In this document: positions 1 to 7,857 of the stretch, in pieces
How positions within the stretch are numbered: the first letter of the stretch is position 1
Layout of the letters: each line of letters begins with the position of its first letter
From: Neomoorella thermoacetica
GTDB lineage: Bacteria > Bacillota > DSM-521 > Neomoorellales > Neomoorellaceae
Direction of reading: 5' to 3'
Assembly: GCF_001875325.1 (NCBI RefSeq)
Contig: NZ_MDDC01000011.1
Location: 50,488-114,487 of the forward strand
Length of the DNA: 64,000 nucleotides
Program-made: the position numbers and the translations under genes
Notes under the pieces: generated by a model
Seen by the model: the letters and a program-made list of their open reading frames with translations, nothing else
Told to the model about the DNA's origin: nothing
Database searches by the model: none

Positions 1-424
1 GGACACGGAGCTCTTCAGCCAGCTGCCTGCCGAGGCGAAAGGGACACTCCAGGGGTGGGAGAAAAACCCGGCCGGACAAATTGATGACCCCTACCTTTAA
101 ACCCTCTTTTACCTCAAACAGGTTATAACCCCGCCCGGGAGTCCCGGGCGGATAATTGGCCGGCCGGATAATGCGCTCTTCCTCTTCCAGCAAAGTCAGG
201 GCTTCCTTTTTATCCCAAACATGGTTTCCCATGGTAAGGACATCGATGCCGCTGGCAAAAAGTTCACCGGCGGTATCGGGTGTAATGCCATTGCCCCCGG
301 CAGCATTTTCACCGTTGGCTATCACCAGATCAGGCCGGTGTTCCTGGAGCAAGACCGGCAAGACTTCTCGTACTGCTTTCCGGCCCGGCCGTCCTACCAC
401 GTCGCCGATCATCAGGATTCGCAA
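1..424 (-). CDS. ymdB: YmdB-family metallophosphoesterase / 2',3'-cyclic nucleotide phosphodiesterase (3' end cut by window)
   Basis: N-terminal part of a YmdB (TIGR00282) phosphoesterase; the window edge removes the C-terminal half. The start reads LRILMIGDVVGRPGRKAV, followed by metal-binding motifs ANGENAAGG and TMGNHVWD, which match the family's dinuclear-metal phosphoesterase fold. I chose a TTG start because AAGGGGA lies about seven bases upstream; an internal ATG four codons later is possible. YmdB proteins act on 2',3'-cAMP and are linked to RNase Y function and developmental switching in Bacillus. Position downstream of rny agrees with that link, although two small genes separate the two here. 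Confidence 0.92.
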   Translation of the reverse strand, partial: MRILMIGDVVGRPGRKAVREVLPVLLQEHRPDLVIANGENAAGGNGITPDTAGELFASGIDVLTMGNHVWDKKEALTLLEEEERIIRPANYPPGTPGRGYNLFEVKEGLKVGVINLSGRVFLPPLECPFRLGRQLAEELRV

Positions 425-484
425 AATAATTCCCCTTAGCTTTCTTTAGTCGTTCCTTATCTTGATCTTATTATTAGCTTTCCC

Positions 485-1003
485 CTACTTATTAAACACC
501 ATGACCCTGCCTTCTTCCCGAAAGGCAATCAATTGCCTTTCCGAGGCGGTCCCCTTGACACTCTCCAGCATATGATCAATCAATTCTTCCTGGAAGATTA
601 GCTCCTCTTCCTGGACCTCGTCACTATTTTCAACCACCAGGCTGGTACCAAACTCTTCCCTAACCAGGGTCATAATCAGGTTAATCTCATCCCGGGAGAG
701 GGTGGCAACGTCCCTCTGGACCTCGAGGGACATTAACTGGTCGTTCCAGGTATGATGGAGGTTGATAACTTGCGGTTCCCGGTCTTCAAGGTAGTTGTAA
801 ACCTCCAGGGATTTGCGGAACTTCTTTTCAAATTCCTGAACCTGCTCTACTGCCACCGGCTGGGCGAGCATAAAGGTAAAACGCAGAACCTGGTCCCGGG
901 GTTCATAATTAATGGTCCCAACCTCAGGATACCGTACCAGGATGGAAATTAAGAGACCAATGCTGCCGGATAATTCGCCGCCGTGTTTGTACCTCAGGCT
1001 CAT
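485..1003 (-). CDS. conserved-looking protein of unknown function between rny and ymdB
   Basis: I do not recognise a domain in this soluble protein of about 172 residues. It starts MSLRYKHGGELSGSIGLLIS, has a mixed alpha/beta pattern, a charged middle and an acidic stretch around residues 128-150 (EVQEEELIFQEELIDHMLES), and no signal peptide or membrane segment. The ATG chosen has AGGTG six bases upstream; a GTG three codons earlier is also open. The start overlaps the stop of a possible 51-residue gene by four bases (ATGA), so translation may be coupled. In Bacillus, rny and ymdB are direct neighbours, so this protein may relate to RNA turnover, but that is inference. Confidence 0.8.
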   Translation of the reverse strand: MSLRYKHGGELSGSIGLLISILVRYPEVGTINYEPRDQVLRFTFMLAQPVAVEQVQEFEKKFRKSLEVYNYLEDREPQVINLHHTWNDQLMSLEVQRDVATLSRDEINLIMTLVREEFGTSLVVENSDEVQEEELIFQEELIDHMLESVKGTASERQLIAFREEGRVMVFNK

Positions 1004-1155
1004 GGTAGACACCTGCCCCGTACTTTATGTATAAGATGTTGCCACCAATATGACACTACTTCTGCACCCACCAGCAAAATCCTGCCTGCCTTGTCCTCCC
1101 CGAAATATGAAAATTTAATGGCAGAGATGGTAAGTATCTTGCCCTTCCCTGCCAT
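1000..1155 (-). CDS. possible small protein of 51 residues, ATGA-coupled to the next gene
   Basis: A short open frame begins ATG 17 bases after the rny stop and encodes MAGKGKILTISAIKFSYFGE, then a hydrophobic stretch with a WWQHL motif and a basic C-terminus. It ends in an ATGA overlap with the following gene, the usual sign of translational coupling, and fills an otherwise unexplained 168-base gap. Against it: no good ribosome-binding site precedes the ATG, and I know of no matching family. It could instead be leader sequence of the next gene. Confidence 0.4.
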   Translation of the reverse strand: MAGKGKILTISAIKFSYFGEDKAGRILLVGAEVVSYWWQHLIHKVRGRCLP

Positions 1156-1171
1156 TGAACTTCACAGTTCG

Positions 1172-2710
1172 TTATTTGGCGTAATCTACAGCCCGGGTTT
1201 CCCGGATGACCACTACCTTGATCTGGCCTGGATACTCCATTGTCTGCTCGATGGTTTTGACGATATCCCGGGCCAGGCGAACGGCCATGGCATCGTCGAT
1301 CTTATCCGGTTTAACCAGGATACGTACTTCACGTCCGGCCTGGATGGCATAGGATTTGTCTACGCCGCTGAAAGAATTAGCAATCTCTTCTAGTTTTTCC
1401 AGGCGCTTGATATAGGCTTCCAGAGTCTCACGCCTGGCCCCCGGACGGGCGGCGGATATAGCATCCGCAGCCTGGACCAGTCCAGCTTCAATACTCTTAG
1501 GCTCTACATCGCCGTGATGGGCCTCAATGGCGTGAATGACCTCAGGCGACTCCCGGTACTTTTTGGCCAGTTCAACTCCCAGGTTGACATGGGGGCCTTC
1601 AACTTCAAAGTCCACGGCCTTGCCTATGTCATGGAGCAGGCCAGCCCGTTTAGCCACCATGACATCTACGCCCAGTTCGGCGGCCATGGCCCCCGCCAGG
1701 AAGGCGACTTCCAGGGAGTGTTTCAGGACGTTCTGGCCGTAGCTGGTACGATACTTCAATTTACCCAGCAGGCGCACCAGTTCCGGGTGCAGGCCGTGGA
1801 TACCAACCTCAAAGGTGGCCTGCTCGCCTTCCTCCCGGATCTTCGTTTCCAGTTCCCGCCGGGCCTTTTCCACCATTTCTTCAATCCGCGCCGGATGGAT
1901 ACGCCCATCGGCTATAAGTTTTTCCAGGGCTATCCGGGCAATCTCCCGGCGGATAGGATCGAAGCAGGATAGGATAACCGCTTCCGGCGTATCATCTATA
2001 ATGAGGTCTACGCCAGTCAGGGTTTCCAGGGCCCGGATATTCCGGCCCTCACGGCCGATTATCCGTCCCTTCATCTCGTCATTGGGCAGGTTAACTACCG
2101 ATACCGTAGCTTCGGCTACATAGTCGGCAGCACAATGCTGGATAGCGTAAGTGATAATTTCCCGTGCCCTTTTCTCGGCTTCTTCCTTCGCTTCAGCCTC
2201 TACCTGCTTGATCAGCAGGGCTGTTTCATGCCTGATTTCTTCCTCCACATTTTTCAAAAGGATAGTCCTGGCAGCCTCGGTAGTTAAGCCGGAAATCCGC
2301 TCCAGTTCGCTCACTTGCTGCTGGCGAATCTTCTCTACTTCTTCCCTGGTGCGCTGGATCGCTTCTTCCTGCCGGTGCAGGCTGGCCTCTTTGCGCTCCA
2401 GAATTTCAGATTTGCGATCCAGAGTTTCCTCCTTTTGCAGCAAGCGCCGCTCTAAACGCTGGAGTTCATTGCGCCGTTCCCGGCTCTCCCGTTCCACCTC
2501 ATTACGCATGCGGTGGACCTCATCCTTGGCCTCCAGAACCGCTTCCCTTTTCCTGGCTTCAGCTTCTTTTTTAGCTTCTTCGATTATGGTGGCGGCAGCC
2601 TTTTCAGCCGAAGCTATCTTGGCCTCAGCCAGGTATTTGCGAATGGCATAACCACCGGCCCAGCCGGCCAAAAAGGCTATTAACACATATAGGATATATT
2701 GATATTGAAT
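1172..2710 (-). CDS. rny: ribonuclease Y (endoribonuclease, KH and HD domains), probable ATT start
   Basis: RNase Y is the membrane-anchored endonuclease that starts mRNA decay in many Firmicutes. Visible in order: an N-terminal membrane helix ([18 protein letters not shown]), a long charged coiled coil to about residue 200, a KH domain with [15 protein letters not shown], and an HD phosphohydrolase domain with [10 protein letters not shown] and [10 protein letters not shown]. The first conventional start is a GTG at 2686, but no ribosome-binding site fits it. An in-frame ATT eight codons upstream lies nine bases after GGAGG and just after an in-frame stop; it extends the membrane helix and gives 512 residues. 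I favour the ATT start, but this needs proof. A structured leader with a terminator-like hairpin precedes the gene. Confidence 0.95.
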   Translation of the reverse strand: MQYQYILYVLIAFLAGWAGGYAIRKYLAEAKIASAEKAAATIIEEAKKEAEARKREAVLEAKDEVHRMRNEVERESRERRNELQRLERRLLQKEETLDRKSEILERKEASLHRQEEAIQRTREEVEKIRQQQVSELERISGLTTEAARTILLKNVEEEIRHETALLIKQVEAEAKEEAEKRAREIITYAIQHCAADYVAEATVSVVNLPNDEMKGRIIGREGRNIRALETLTGVDLIIDDTPEAVILSCFDPIRREIARIALEKLIADGRIHPARIEEMVEKARRELETKIREEGEQATFEVGIHGLHPELVRLLGKLKYRTSYGQNVLKHSLEVAFLAGAMAAELGVDVMVAKRAGLLHDIGKAVDFEVEGPHVNLGVELAKKYRESPEVIHAIEAHHGDVEPKSIEAGLVQAADAISAARPGARRETLEAYIKRLEKLEEIANSFSGVDKSYAIQAGREVRILVKPDKIDDAMAVRLARDIVKTIEQTMEYPGQIKVVVIRETRAVDYAK

Positions 2711-2737
2711 TGTTTTTCACCTCCCGCTCACAAAATA

Positions 2738-2759
2738 AAGCCGAGTCGAAACTCGGCTT
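2738..2759 (-). terminator. intrinsic terminator hairpin in front of rny
   Basis: On the minus strand AAGCCGAGT, loop TTCG, ACTCGGCTT is followed by TATTTTG: a nine-base-pair stem with a stable UUCG-type loop and a U-rich tail. It sits about 20 bases before the rny ribosome-binding site and about 210 bases after recX. It could end recA-recX transcription or act as an attenuator for rny. Confidence 0.75.
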
Positions 2760-2875
2760 AACCATAGGAATACCTACCAAATAGCCTTTATTTGGTTCAA
2801 AACCAGGACCTATGCTGCCTGTTGGGAACCTCTAAACAATTAGACCATCAACTGTCCGGTCAAAAAGTTATTATA
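2760..2875 (-). promoter_or_regulatory. structured leader upstream of rny (candidate regulatory RNA)
   Basis: A perfect TATAAT lies at 2870-2875 on the minus strand, though its -35 (TACCGG at 17 bases) is poor. The sequence between it and the terminator holds overlapping pairings: GGTTC with GAACC, CAGG with CCTG, ACCAAATA with TATTTGGT, and CATAGG with CCTATG. The ACC of GAACC is shared by two of these stems, so they exclude each other, as in attenuators. I cannot match it to a known riboswitch, T-box or 6S RNA. Confidence 0.45.
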
Positions 2876-2969
2876 TTCCATCCAGGCCAAACCCGGTAGT
2901 GAAATCATTCAATAAAGGTTATGGTAGTAATCCTATACCTAGTTTCTCCCAGCATTATTATATTTCTTT

Positions 2970-3473
2970 TTAACGGTGCCTGTCAATATTATCTCTGGTA
3001 TGTATTTCCGCAAGTATCCCCCGGATTATTTCCCCATCATACCCCCGTTGCCAGAGAAAACGGGCCAGGCGCCGGGAAAACCGCCGGTCATCTTCCCCGG
3101 GTCGCCGCCGGTATTTCTGCGCCAGCTTCCTGGCTGCAGCCCTTTCCGTTTCCGGCGTCAGGAGGTCTTCTGCCGTAGCGGCCGCCAGCTGCGGGGTCAC
3201 TCCATGCTGCTGCAGTTCCTGTTGCAGGCGTATACGGCCCACCGGCCGGGTGGCCAGCCTGTAGGTAGCCAGATCGCGGGCAAAGCGTTCATCATCCAGG
3301 AAGCCGACCTCTTTTAGTTTATTTATCGTGGCCGTCACTATCTGGGGAGCAAAACCCCTGGCCTGCAAACGCCGGATCATCTCCCCTTCGCTACGCGGGC
3401 GATAGGTTAGCAGTTTGAGGGCATACTCCCAGGCAACAGCCGGCGTCGATTCAGTCTTCCCCCGGAGTGGCAT
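2970..3473 (-). CDS. recX: RecX, regulator of RecA
   Basis: RecX binds RecA filaments and modulates strand exchange. The 167-residue protein shows the three-helix repeat pattern of the family: [19 protein letters not shown] near the N-terminus, [20 protein letters not shown] in the middle, and [19 protein letters not shown] near the C-terminus. Its start overlaps the 3' end of recA by 23 bases, which points to coupled expression from the recA transcript. The C-terminus is basic. A terminator-like hairpin follows about 210 bases downstream, before rny. Confidence 0.95.
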   Translation of the reverse strand: MPLRGKTESTPAVAWEYALKLLTYRPRSEGEMIRRLQARGFAPQIVTATINKLKEVGFLDDERFARDLATYRLATRPVGRIRLQQELQQHGVTPQLAAATAEDLLTPETERAAARKLAQKYRRRPGEDDRRFSRRLARFLWQRGYDGEIIRGILAEIHTRDNIDRHR

Positions 3474-4497
3474 CTTCTTTACCGACCGTTAAATTAATTA
3501 AACCTGCTTTTTCCCGGATCTGGGTTTCGAGGGCGGCAGCCAGATCGGGGTGTTCCCGGAGGAAATCCTTGGCGGCTTCGCGTCCCTGTCCCAAGCGGTC
3601 TTCCCCCAGGGAATACCAGGCACCGCTCTTTTTGACGATATCCAGTTCAGCCCCCATATCCAGGAGGCAACCCTCGCGGTCGATCCCCCGGCCGTAGATA
3701 ATGTCAAATTCGGCCTGGCGAAAAGGGGGGGCTACCTTATTCTTAACAACCTTGACCCGGGTTCGATTGCCGATTATTTCTGTCCCCGCTTTTAGCTGTT
3801 CTACTTTACGGACATCCAGGCGTACGGAAGCATAAAACTTCAAGGCACGGCCACCGGGAGTGGTCTCAGGGTTGCCGAAAAGGACTCCCACCTTTTCCCG
3901 CAGCTGGTTGATGAAAATGGCCACTGTCCGCGATTTGGAGATTATCCCTGCCAATTTACGCAGGGCCTGGGACATTAACCGAGCCTGGAGACCTACATGG
4001 GCATCGCCCATCTCTCCCTCCAGTTCGGCCCGGGGTACCAGGGCGGCCACCGAGTCGATGACGATAACGTCAATAGCCCCGCTGCGCACCAGGGCTTCGG
4101 CTATTTCCAGGGCCTGTTCCCCGGTATCGGGCTGGGACACCAGCAGGTTATCCGTATTTACACCCAGGTTGTGGGCGTAGACCGGGTCCAGGGCATGTTC
4201 GGCATCGATAAAGGCTGCTGTACCCCCGGCCCGCTGGGCTTCGGCAATGACGTGGAGGGCTACAGTAGTTTTACCGGAGGATTCCGGGCCAAAGATCTCT
4301 ATTACCCGCCCCCGGGGCAACCCCCCCACGCCCAGGGCCAGATCCAGGGGCAGGGCTCCGGTGGAGATGGCCTCAACATTGAGGCGGGCGCCGGTTTCGC
4401 CCAATCGCATGATGGAACCCTTACCGAAATGGCGCTCGATCTGGCTCAGGGCCATTTCCAGGGCCCGTTGTTTTTCATTTATCACCACGCGTTGCAT
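3451..4497 (-). CDS. recA: recombinase RecA
   Basis: RecA catalyses homologous pairing and strand exchange and triggers LexA self-cleavage. The protein shows the N-terminal helix ([19 protein letters not shown]), Walker [26 protein letters not shown], Walker [12 protein letters not shown], and the loop-2 segment [20 protein letters not shown]. The ATG chosen is only three bases after GAGGAGG; the GTG codons three and four positions later are also plausible starts, while the TTG further upstream would place the ribosome-binding site inside the gene and is unlikely. It follows thpR and precedes recX. In Bacillus, cinA lies between pgsA and recA; no cinA is present here. Confidence 0.97.
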   Translation of the reverse strand: MQRVVINEKQRALEMALSQIERHFGKGSIMRLGETGARLNVEAISTGALPLDLALGVGGLPRGRVIEIFGPESSGKTTVALHVIAEAQRAGGTAAFIDAEHALDPVYAHNLGVNTDNLLVSQPDTGEQALEIAEALVRSGAIDVIVIDSVAALVPRAELEGEMGDAHVGLQARLMSQALRKLAGIISKSRTVAIFINQLREKVGVLFGNPETTPGGRALKFYASVRLDVRKVEQLKAGTEIIGNRTRVKVVKNKVAPPFRQAEFDIIYGRGIDREGCLLDMGAELDIVKKSGAWYSLGEDRLGQGREAAKDFLREHPDLAAALETQIREKAGLINLTVGKEDATPGED

Positions 4498-4592
4498 TCG
4501 CCTCCTCAAAAACAACTCTTCTTTTGGCCGGGGACGCTTATCGCCTTCAATGATCCCCCTGGCATGCAGGCTGGTAACGAGCCGCTATACCG

Positions 4593-5150
4593 CTAAGCTC
4601 TAATGGGCAGGTTGAGGGTCAAAAGGGGGCGGTAACTCGCACCGCGGGGGGTTAACTGGCTCTCCATGAGGCTTACGGCTGTTACCCTTTCCCGGCCCCA
4701 GGAAATATTGGCCAGGCTTTGCAACTTCTCCCGCAGGATACCGCCAGCAACCCCCGGCCGCAGGCGTCCCAGGGTTAAATGGGGGGTAAAGGAGTCAGCC
4801 TTAAACCCCAGGGCCAGGTACTCCTGCGTCACCTGTCGCTGGAGGTCATATAAAGGAGCCTCTGATTCCACCCCGGCCCAGATAACCCGCGGTGACCGCC
4901 AGTTGGGGAAAACGCCGGCTCCTTTTACTTCCAGATTCCAGGGAGCGATCCCCATAGTGGCCCTTTCCAGGGCCTTACCAGTTTCCTCGACCCGGGCCGG
5001 GTCCACCTCCCCCAAAAACTTTAGGGTCAGGTGGATACTGTTGGGACTTACCCATTTCACAGGGACCGGTAACTGGCGCAATTCCCCCTGCAACCGGGCC
5101 AGGCTCGCGACCATGGCCGTAGAAAAGTTGATAGCAACAAATAGCCGCAT
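4593..5150 (-). CDS. thpR: RNA 2',3'-cyclic phosphodiesterase (2H phosphoesterase, LigT family)
   Basis: Member of the 2H phosphoesterase superfamily, which hydrolyses 2',3'-cyclic phosphate at RNA ends; older annotations call it 2'-5' RNA ligase. Both catalytic H-x-T-x motifs are present: HLTLKFLG near residue 40 and HLTLGRL near residue 125. Length (about 185 residues) is normal. The start at MRLFVAINF is supported by AGGTGATC upstream; the earlier GTG overlaps that site. It lies about 95 bases upstream of recA, in the slot often filled by cinA or thpR in Firmicutes, and follows the FtsH-like protease. Confidence 0.93.
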   Translation of the reverse strand: MRLFVAINFSTAMVASLARLQGELRQLPVPVKWVSPNSIHLTLKFLGEVDPARVEETGKALERATMGIAPWNLEVKGAGVFPNWRSPRVIWAGVESEAPLYDLQRQVTQEYLALGFKADSFTPHLTLGRLRPGVAGGILREKLQSLANISWGRERVTAVSLMESQLTPRGASYRPLLTLNLPIRA

Positions 5151-5219
5151 AGTGATCACCTGTTGGGGAACTTATTCGCCCCCGAGGCCCCATAATCCTC
5201 CTTATGGCGACCAATTTTT

Positions 5220-6704
5220 TCAAGAAGCTTTGGCCTGCTCCTGCAGGAGGTTCCGCAATTCCCGGCCAGTTATAGTTTCCCTTTCTACCAGATTGCGGGC
5301 CACCTCCTTTAAAACCGGCAGGTGGGGTTGCAGGAGGGAAACGACCTTTTCTTCTTCCTGGTTGATAATTGTTGTCGAGGCGATGTGCATTTGCTCCTTG
5401 GATAAGTTCTCTTCCCCAACTACCCCCAGGTCTGATAAACCCGAGGTAATGATTACCCGGGCCAGGCGGATGGATTCTTTAAAATCGTTGAGGGAACCTG
5501 TACTGCGGTTGCCCAGGACCAGGTCCTCGGCAACCGCCCCTGCCAGGCAGATGGCTATCTGAACTTCAAGATATTCGCGGGTATAAAGGTAAATGTCGCG
5601 CTCGGGCTTTTGCCTGGTATAGCCCAGGGCCTGGCCCCGGGAGGTTATGGTGACATGGGAAACCGACCCGGGTCGTAAGAGCTCACCAGCTACGGCGTGG
5701 CCGGCTTCATGGATAGCCAGCCGGTACAACTCTTCCGGCGACGGCTTGCGGCCCAGTTTCTCGCCCAGCATTACTTTATCAACCGCCTCCAGCAGGTGTC
5801 GCTGCTCAATGACCGGTGCTTTTTCCCGCAAGGCGAGGATAGCGGCCTCGTTGGCCACGCTCTCCAGGTGGGCTCCGGAAAAGCCGAAGGTCTCCCTGGC
5901 TATTGCCTCCAGGTCGGTTTCCGGTCCCAGGGGTTTATTGGCTGTATGCAGTTTTAAAATGGCCAGGCGCCCCTCCCGGTCGGGCAAGTCAACCCTGACC
6001 TGCCGGTCGAAACGTCCCGGCCGCAGGAGAGCCGGATCAAGGAGATCGGCCCGGTTGGTGGCTCCAATAACTAGTATCTGCACATCCTGGTCTTCTTTTA
6101 AACCGTCCATTTCGACCAGGAGCTGATTAAGGGTCTGGTCATATTCCAGGTGGGAGGTATGGCTTCCCCGTTTACCCGCCAGGACTTCCAATTCGTCAAT
6201 AAAGATAATAGCCCGTTTTTTTTGCTGGCGCCGTGCCTGTTCCCGGGCCCGGTTAAAAAGTTCCCGCACCCGCTGGGCACCAACCCCGGCATACATCTCG
6301 ATAAACTCGCTACCGCTGGCAGCCAGGAAGACGGCATCGGTGTAGGTAGCCGCCGCCCTGGCCATCAGGGTCTTACCAGTTCCCGGCGGCCCGCTTAAAA
6401 GGATGCCCTTCAAGGGGCGGATACCCATAGCCCTTACCTGCTTGCTCCGCAATAAAAACTCCAGGGCTTCTTTAAGTTCCTGGATGGCCGTTTCCTGGCC
6501 GCCAATATCGGCAAAGGAGATGGGAACTGCCGGGATGTAGGATTTACCACTGAAGGTTGAAGATAGCATACCTCTTTTTTCAATCAACCAGTAGGCGAGG
6601 AATCCTACCCCGGCCAGGAGGAGAAGAGGGGTGATATCAAAGCCTTTAAGGGTCAGAAATACCAGCACTCCAATAACGGTACCGGCACCAATCTCCTTAA
6701 GCAC
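5220..6704 (-). CDS. FtsH-like AAA+ zinc metalloprotease, short form without extracytoplasmic domain
   Basis: ATP-dependent membrane protease of the FtsH/Yme1 type. Visible: two closely spaced hydrophobic segments in the first 45 residues with almost no loop between them, Walker A SGPPGTGKT, Walker B IIFIDELEVLAG (FtsH normally has DEID), the second region of homology RPGRFDRQVRVDLPDREGR, zinc motif HEAGHAVAGELL, and a downstream third-ligand Asp in STGSLNDFKESIRLAR. It therefore looks catalytically complete but, at 494 residues, is shorter than classical FtsH (over 600) and lacks its external domain. The GTG start overlaps the upstream gene's stop by one base, so the two are coupled. It is probably a paralogue of a main FtsH elsewhere in the genome. 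Confidence 0.9.
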   Translation of the reverse strand: MLKEIGAGTVIGVLVFLTLKGFDITPLLLLAGVGFLAYWLIEKRGMLSSTFSGKSYIPAVPISFADIGGQETAIQELKEALEFLLRSKQVRAMGIRPLKGILLSGPPGTGKTLMARAAATYTDAVFLAASGSEFIEMYAGVGAQRVRELFNRAREQARRQQKKRAIIFIDELEVLAGKRGSHTSHLEYDQTLNQLLVEMDGLKEDQDVQILVIGATNRADLLDPALLRPGRFDRQVRVDLPDREGRLAILKLHTANKPLGPETDLEAIARETFGFSGAHLESVANEAAILALREKAPVIEQRHLLEAVDKVMLGEKLGRKPSPEELYRLAIHEAGHAVAGELLRPGSVSHVTITSRGQALGYTRQKPERDIYLYTREYLEVQIAICLAGAVAEDLVLGNRSTGSLNDFKESIRLARVIITSGLSDLGVVGEENLSKEQMHIASTTIINQEEEKVVSLLQPHLPVLKEVARNLVERETITGRELRNLLQEQAKAS

Positions 6705-7243
6705 TACACTCCTCCTCCCTGCTGGCTATTATTCTGCCTGGGTATTACCCGGTAAAGGTAATTTTGTCCCTGACTGAACTGGAGATAAATATTTCTTTCA
6801 TCAATATTAACAGCATAGTCGGGGACACCGGCTTTGCCGGCCAGTTCCGCAAGACTGGTGGCCATGGTGGTAAAATTGCCCCGGACGGAAGCCTCGTAAA
6901 CGGCATACTGGCTGGCCTGCCAGAGCCTGTCCAAAACAGGCGAGGGATTATCCTTGATAATAACTTTGACTGGCTGCTGGCCATATATTTCCTGGATTAC
7001 CTTTTCCAGTTGCCTGTAAGTTTGTTGCAGGTCAGTCACCTTGCCGAGGGTTACCGCGACCTCCATGCCAGTTGTCCCGGAGGTTATCTGAACTCCCTGG
7101 ACCCCGGGCACCGCCTCCAGGGCATCGGCCAGGGGCTTTTCCTGGCCAAAGTGCCGGTAGGCCCATTGACCCCCGGTTAAGAGACTCAAACACAAAAGGG
7201 CTGCAAGCAAAACAAAATGAAGGCGCCACCCTTTGAAGTGCAA
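6704..7243 (-). CDS. membrane-anchored protein of unknown function coupled to the FtsH-like protease
   Basis: The 179-residue product has a basic N-terminus and one strong hydrophobic segment (LHFVLLAALLCLSLLTGG), then a soluble domain likely outside the membrane, so it is a signal-anchor or exported protein. The soluble part, rich in V/T/Q, contains AVPGVQGVQITSGTTGMEVA; I know no domain for it. A TTG start is supported by GAGGAG nine bases upstream. The stop overlaps the protease start (TAGTG), so the pair is almost certainly co-translated. Because the protease lacks its own external domain, this protein could supply an adaptor or sensor role; that is inference from context. Confidence 0.8.
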   Translation of the reverse strand: MHFKGWRLHFVLLAALLCLSLLTGGQWAYRHFGQEKPLADALEAVPGVQGVQITSGTTGMEVAVTLGKVTDLQQTYRQLEKVIQEIYGQQPVKVIIKDNPSPVLDRLWQASQYAVYEASVRGNFTTMATSLAELAGKAGVPDYAVNIDERNIYLQFSQGQNYLYRVIPRQNNSQQGGGV

Positions 7244-7338
7244 TCTATAACACTCCTCTCCAAGGTAACACCTTCAATTATAGCAAATTATTTGGTTTTA
7301 GACCTTATGAATTACCTGGCAGCCCTGCCACCCTCCCT

Positions 7339-7857
7339 TTATCCAAGCCGATAAAGGAGTTCTCGATTTAAAAAGAAATAATGGAATCCCGAGATCAGGG
7401 TCAGGGCCAGGGCGCCATAAAGGATTAGTAATGCCCAGGGTATACCTACCAGGAGGGCGACCACAGCTATTACCTGGGCTAAAGTCTTGATTTTACCCCA
7501 GTAACTGGCGGCCAGGATTAACCCTTCGCCGGCAGCCACTTGACGCAGGCCACTGATTAAGAATTCCCGGCCTATAATGAGCACTACAGCCCACCCGGGG
7601 ACCAGGTGCATCTGTACCAGTAGAACTAAAGCCGTAGTGACCAGGAGCTTATCTACCAGGGGATCCAGCAACTTGCCCAGCCCGGTTACCTCGGCGCGCC
7701 TGCGGGCCAGGTAACCGTCCAGGCCATCGGTAGCCGCCGCCAGGACAAACAACCCGGCGGCCAGGTAATACCCGGGCCCCCAGGGGCGAAGGACAAAAAA
7801 TACAAATAAAGGCACCAGGATCAAGCGCAACATGGTTACCCTGTTGGCAAGGGTCAT
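7339..7857 (-). CDS. pgsA: CDP-diacylglycerol-glycerol-3-phosphate 3-phosphatidyltransferase
   Basis: Integral membrane enzyme that makes phosphatidylglycerol phosphate, first committed step to phosphatidylglycerol and cardiolipin. The CDP-alcohol phosphotransferase signature DG-x2-AR-x8-G-x3-D-x3-D is complete (DGYLARR ... GKLLDPLVD), and several hydrophobic helices span the 172 residues. Its start overlaps the rimO stop by four bases (ATGA), and rodZ-rimO-pgsA form one coupled run. The order ftsK ... pgsA ... recA matches the Bacillus chromosome. Confidence 0.96.
   Translation of the reverse strand: MTLANRVTMLRLILVPLFVFFVLRPWGPGYYLAAGLFVLAAATDGLDGYLARRRAEVTGLGKLLDPLVDKLLVTTALVLLVQMHLVPGWAVVLIIGREFLISGLRQVAAGEGLILAASYWGKIKTLAQVIAVVALLVGIPWALLILYGALALTLISGFHYFFLNRELLYRLG

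Noticed and set aside
2792..2806. tRNA T-arm-like GGTTCAAAACC
   Set aside because: No matching acceptor, D or anticodon arms surround it; it fits the hairpins of the rny leader.
2870..2875. 6S RNA gene between recX and rny
   Set aside because: Size and terminator would fit, but the long closing stem and central bubble of 6S RNA could not be drawn.
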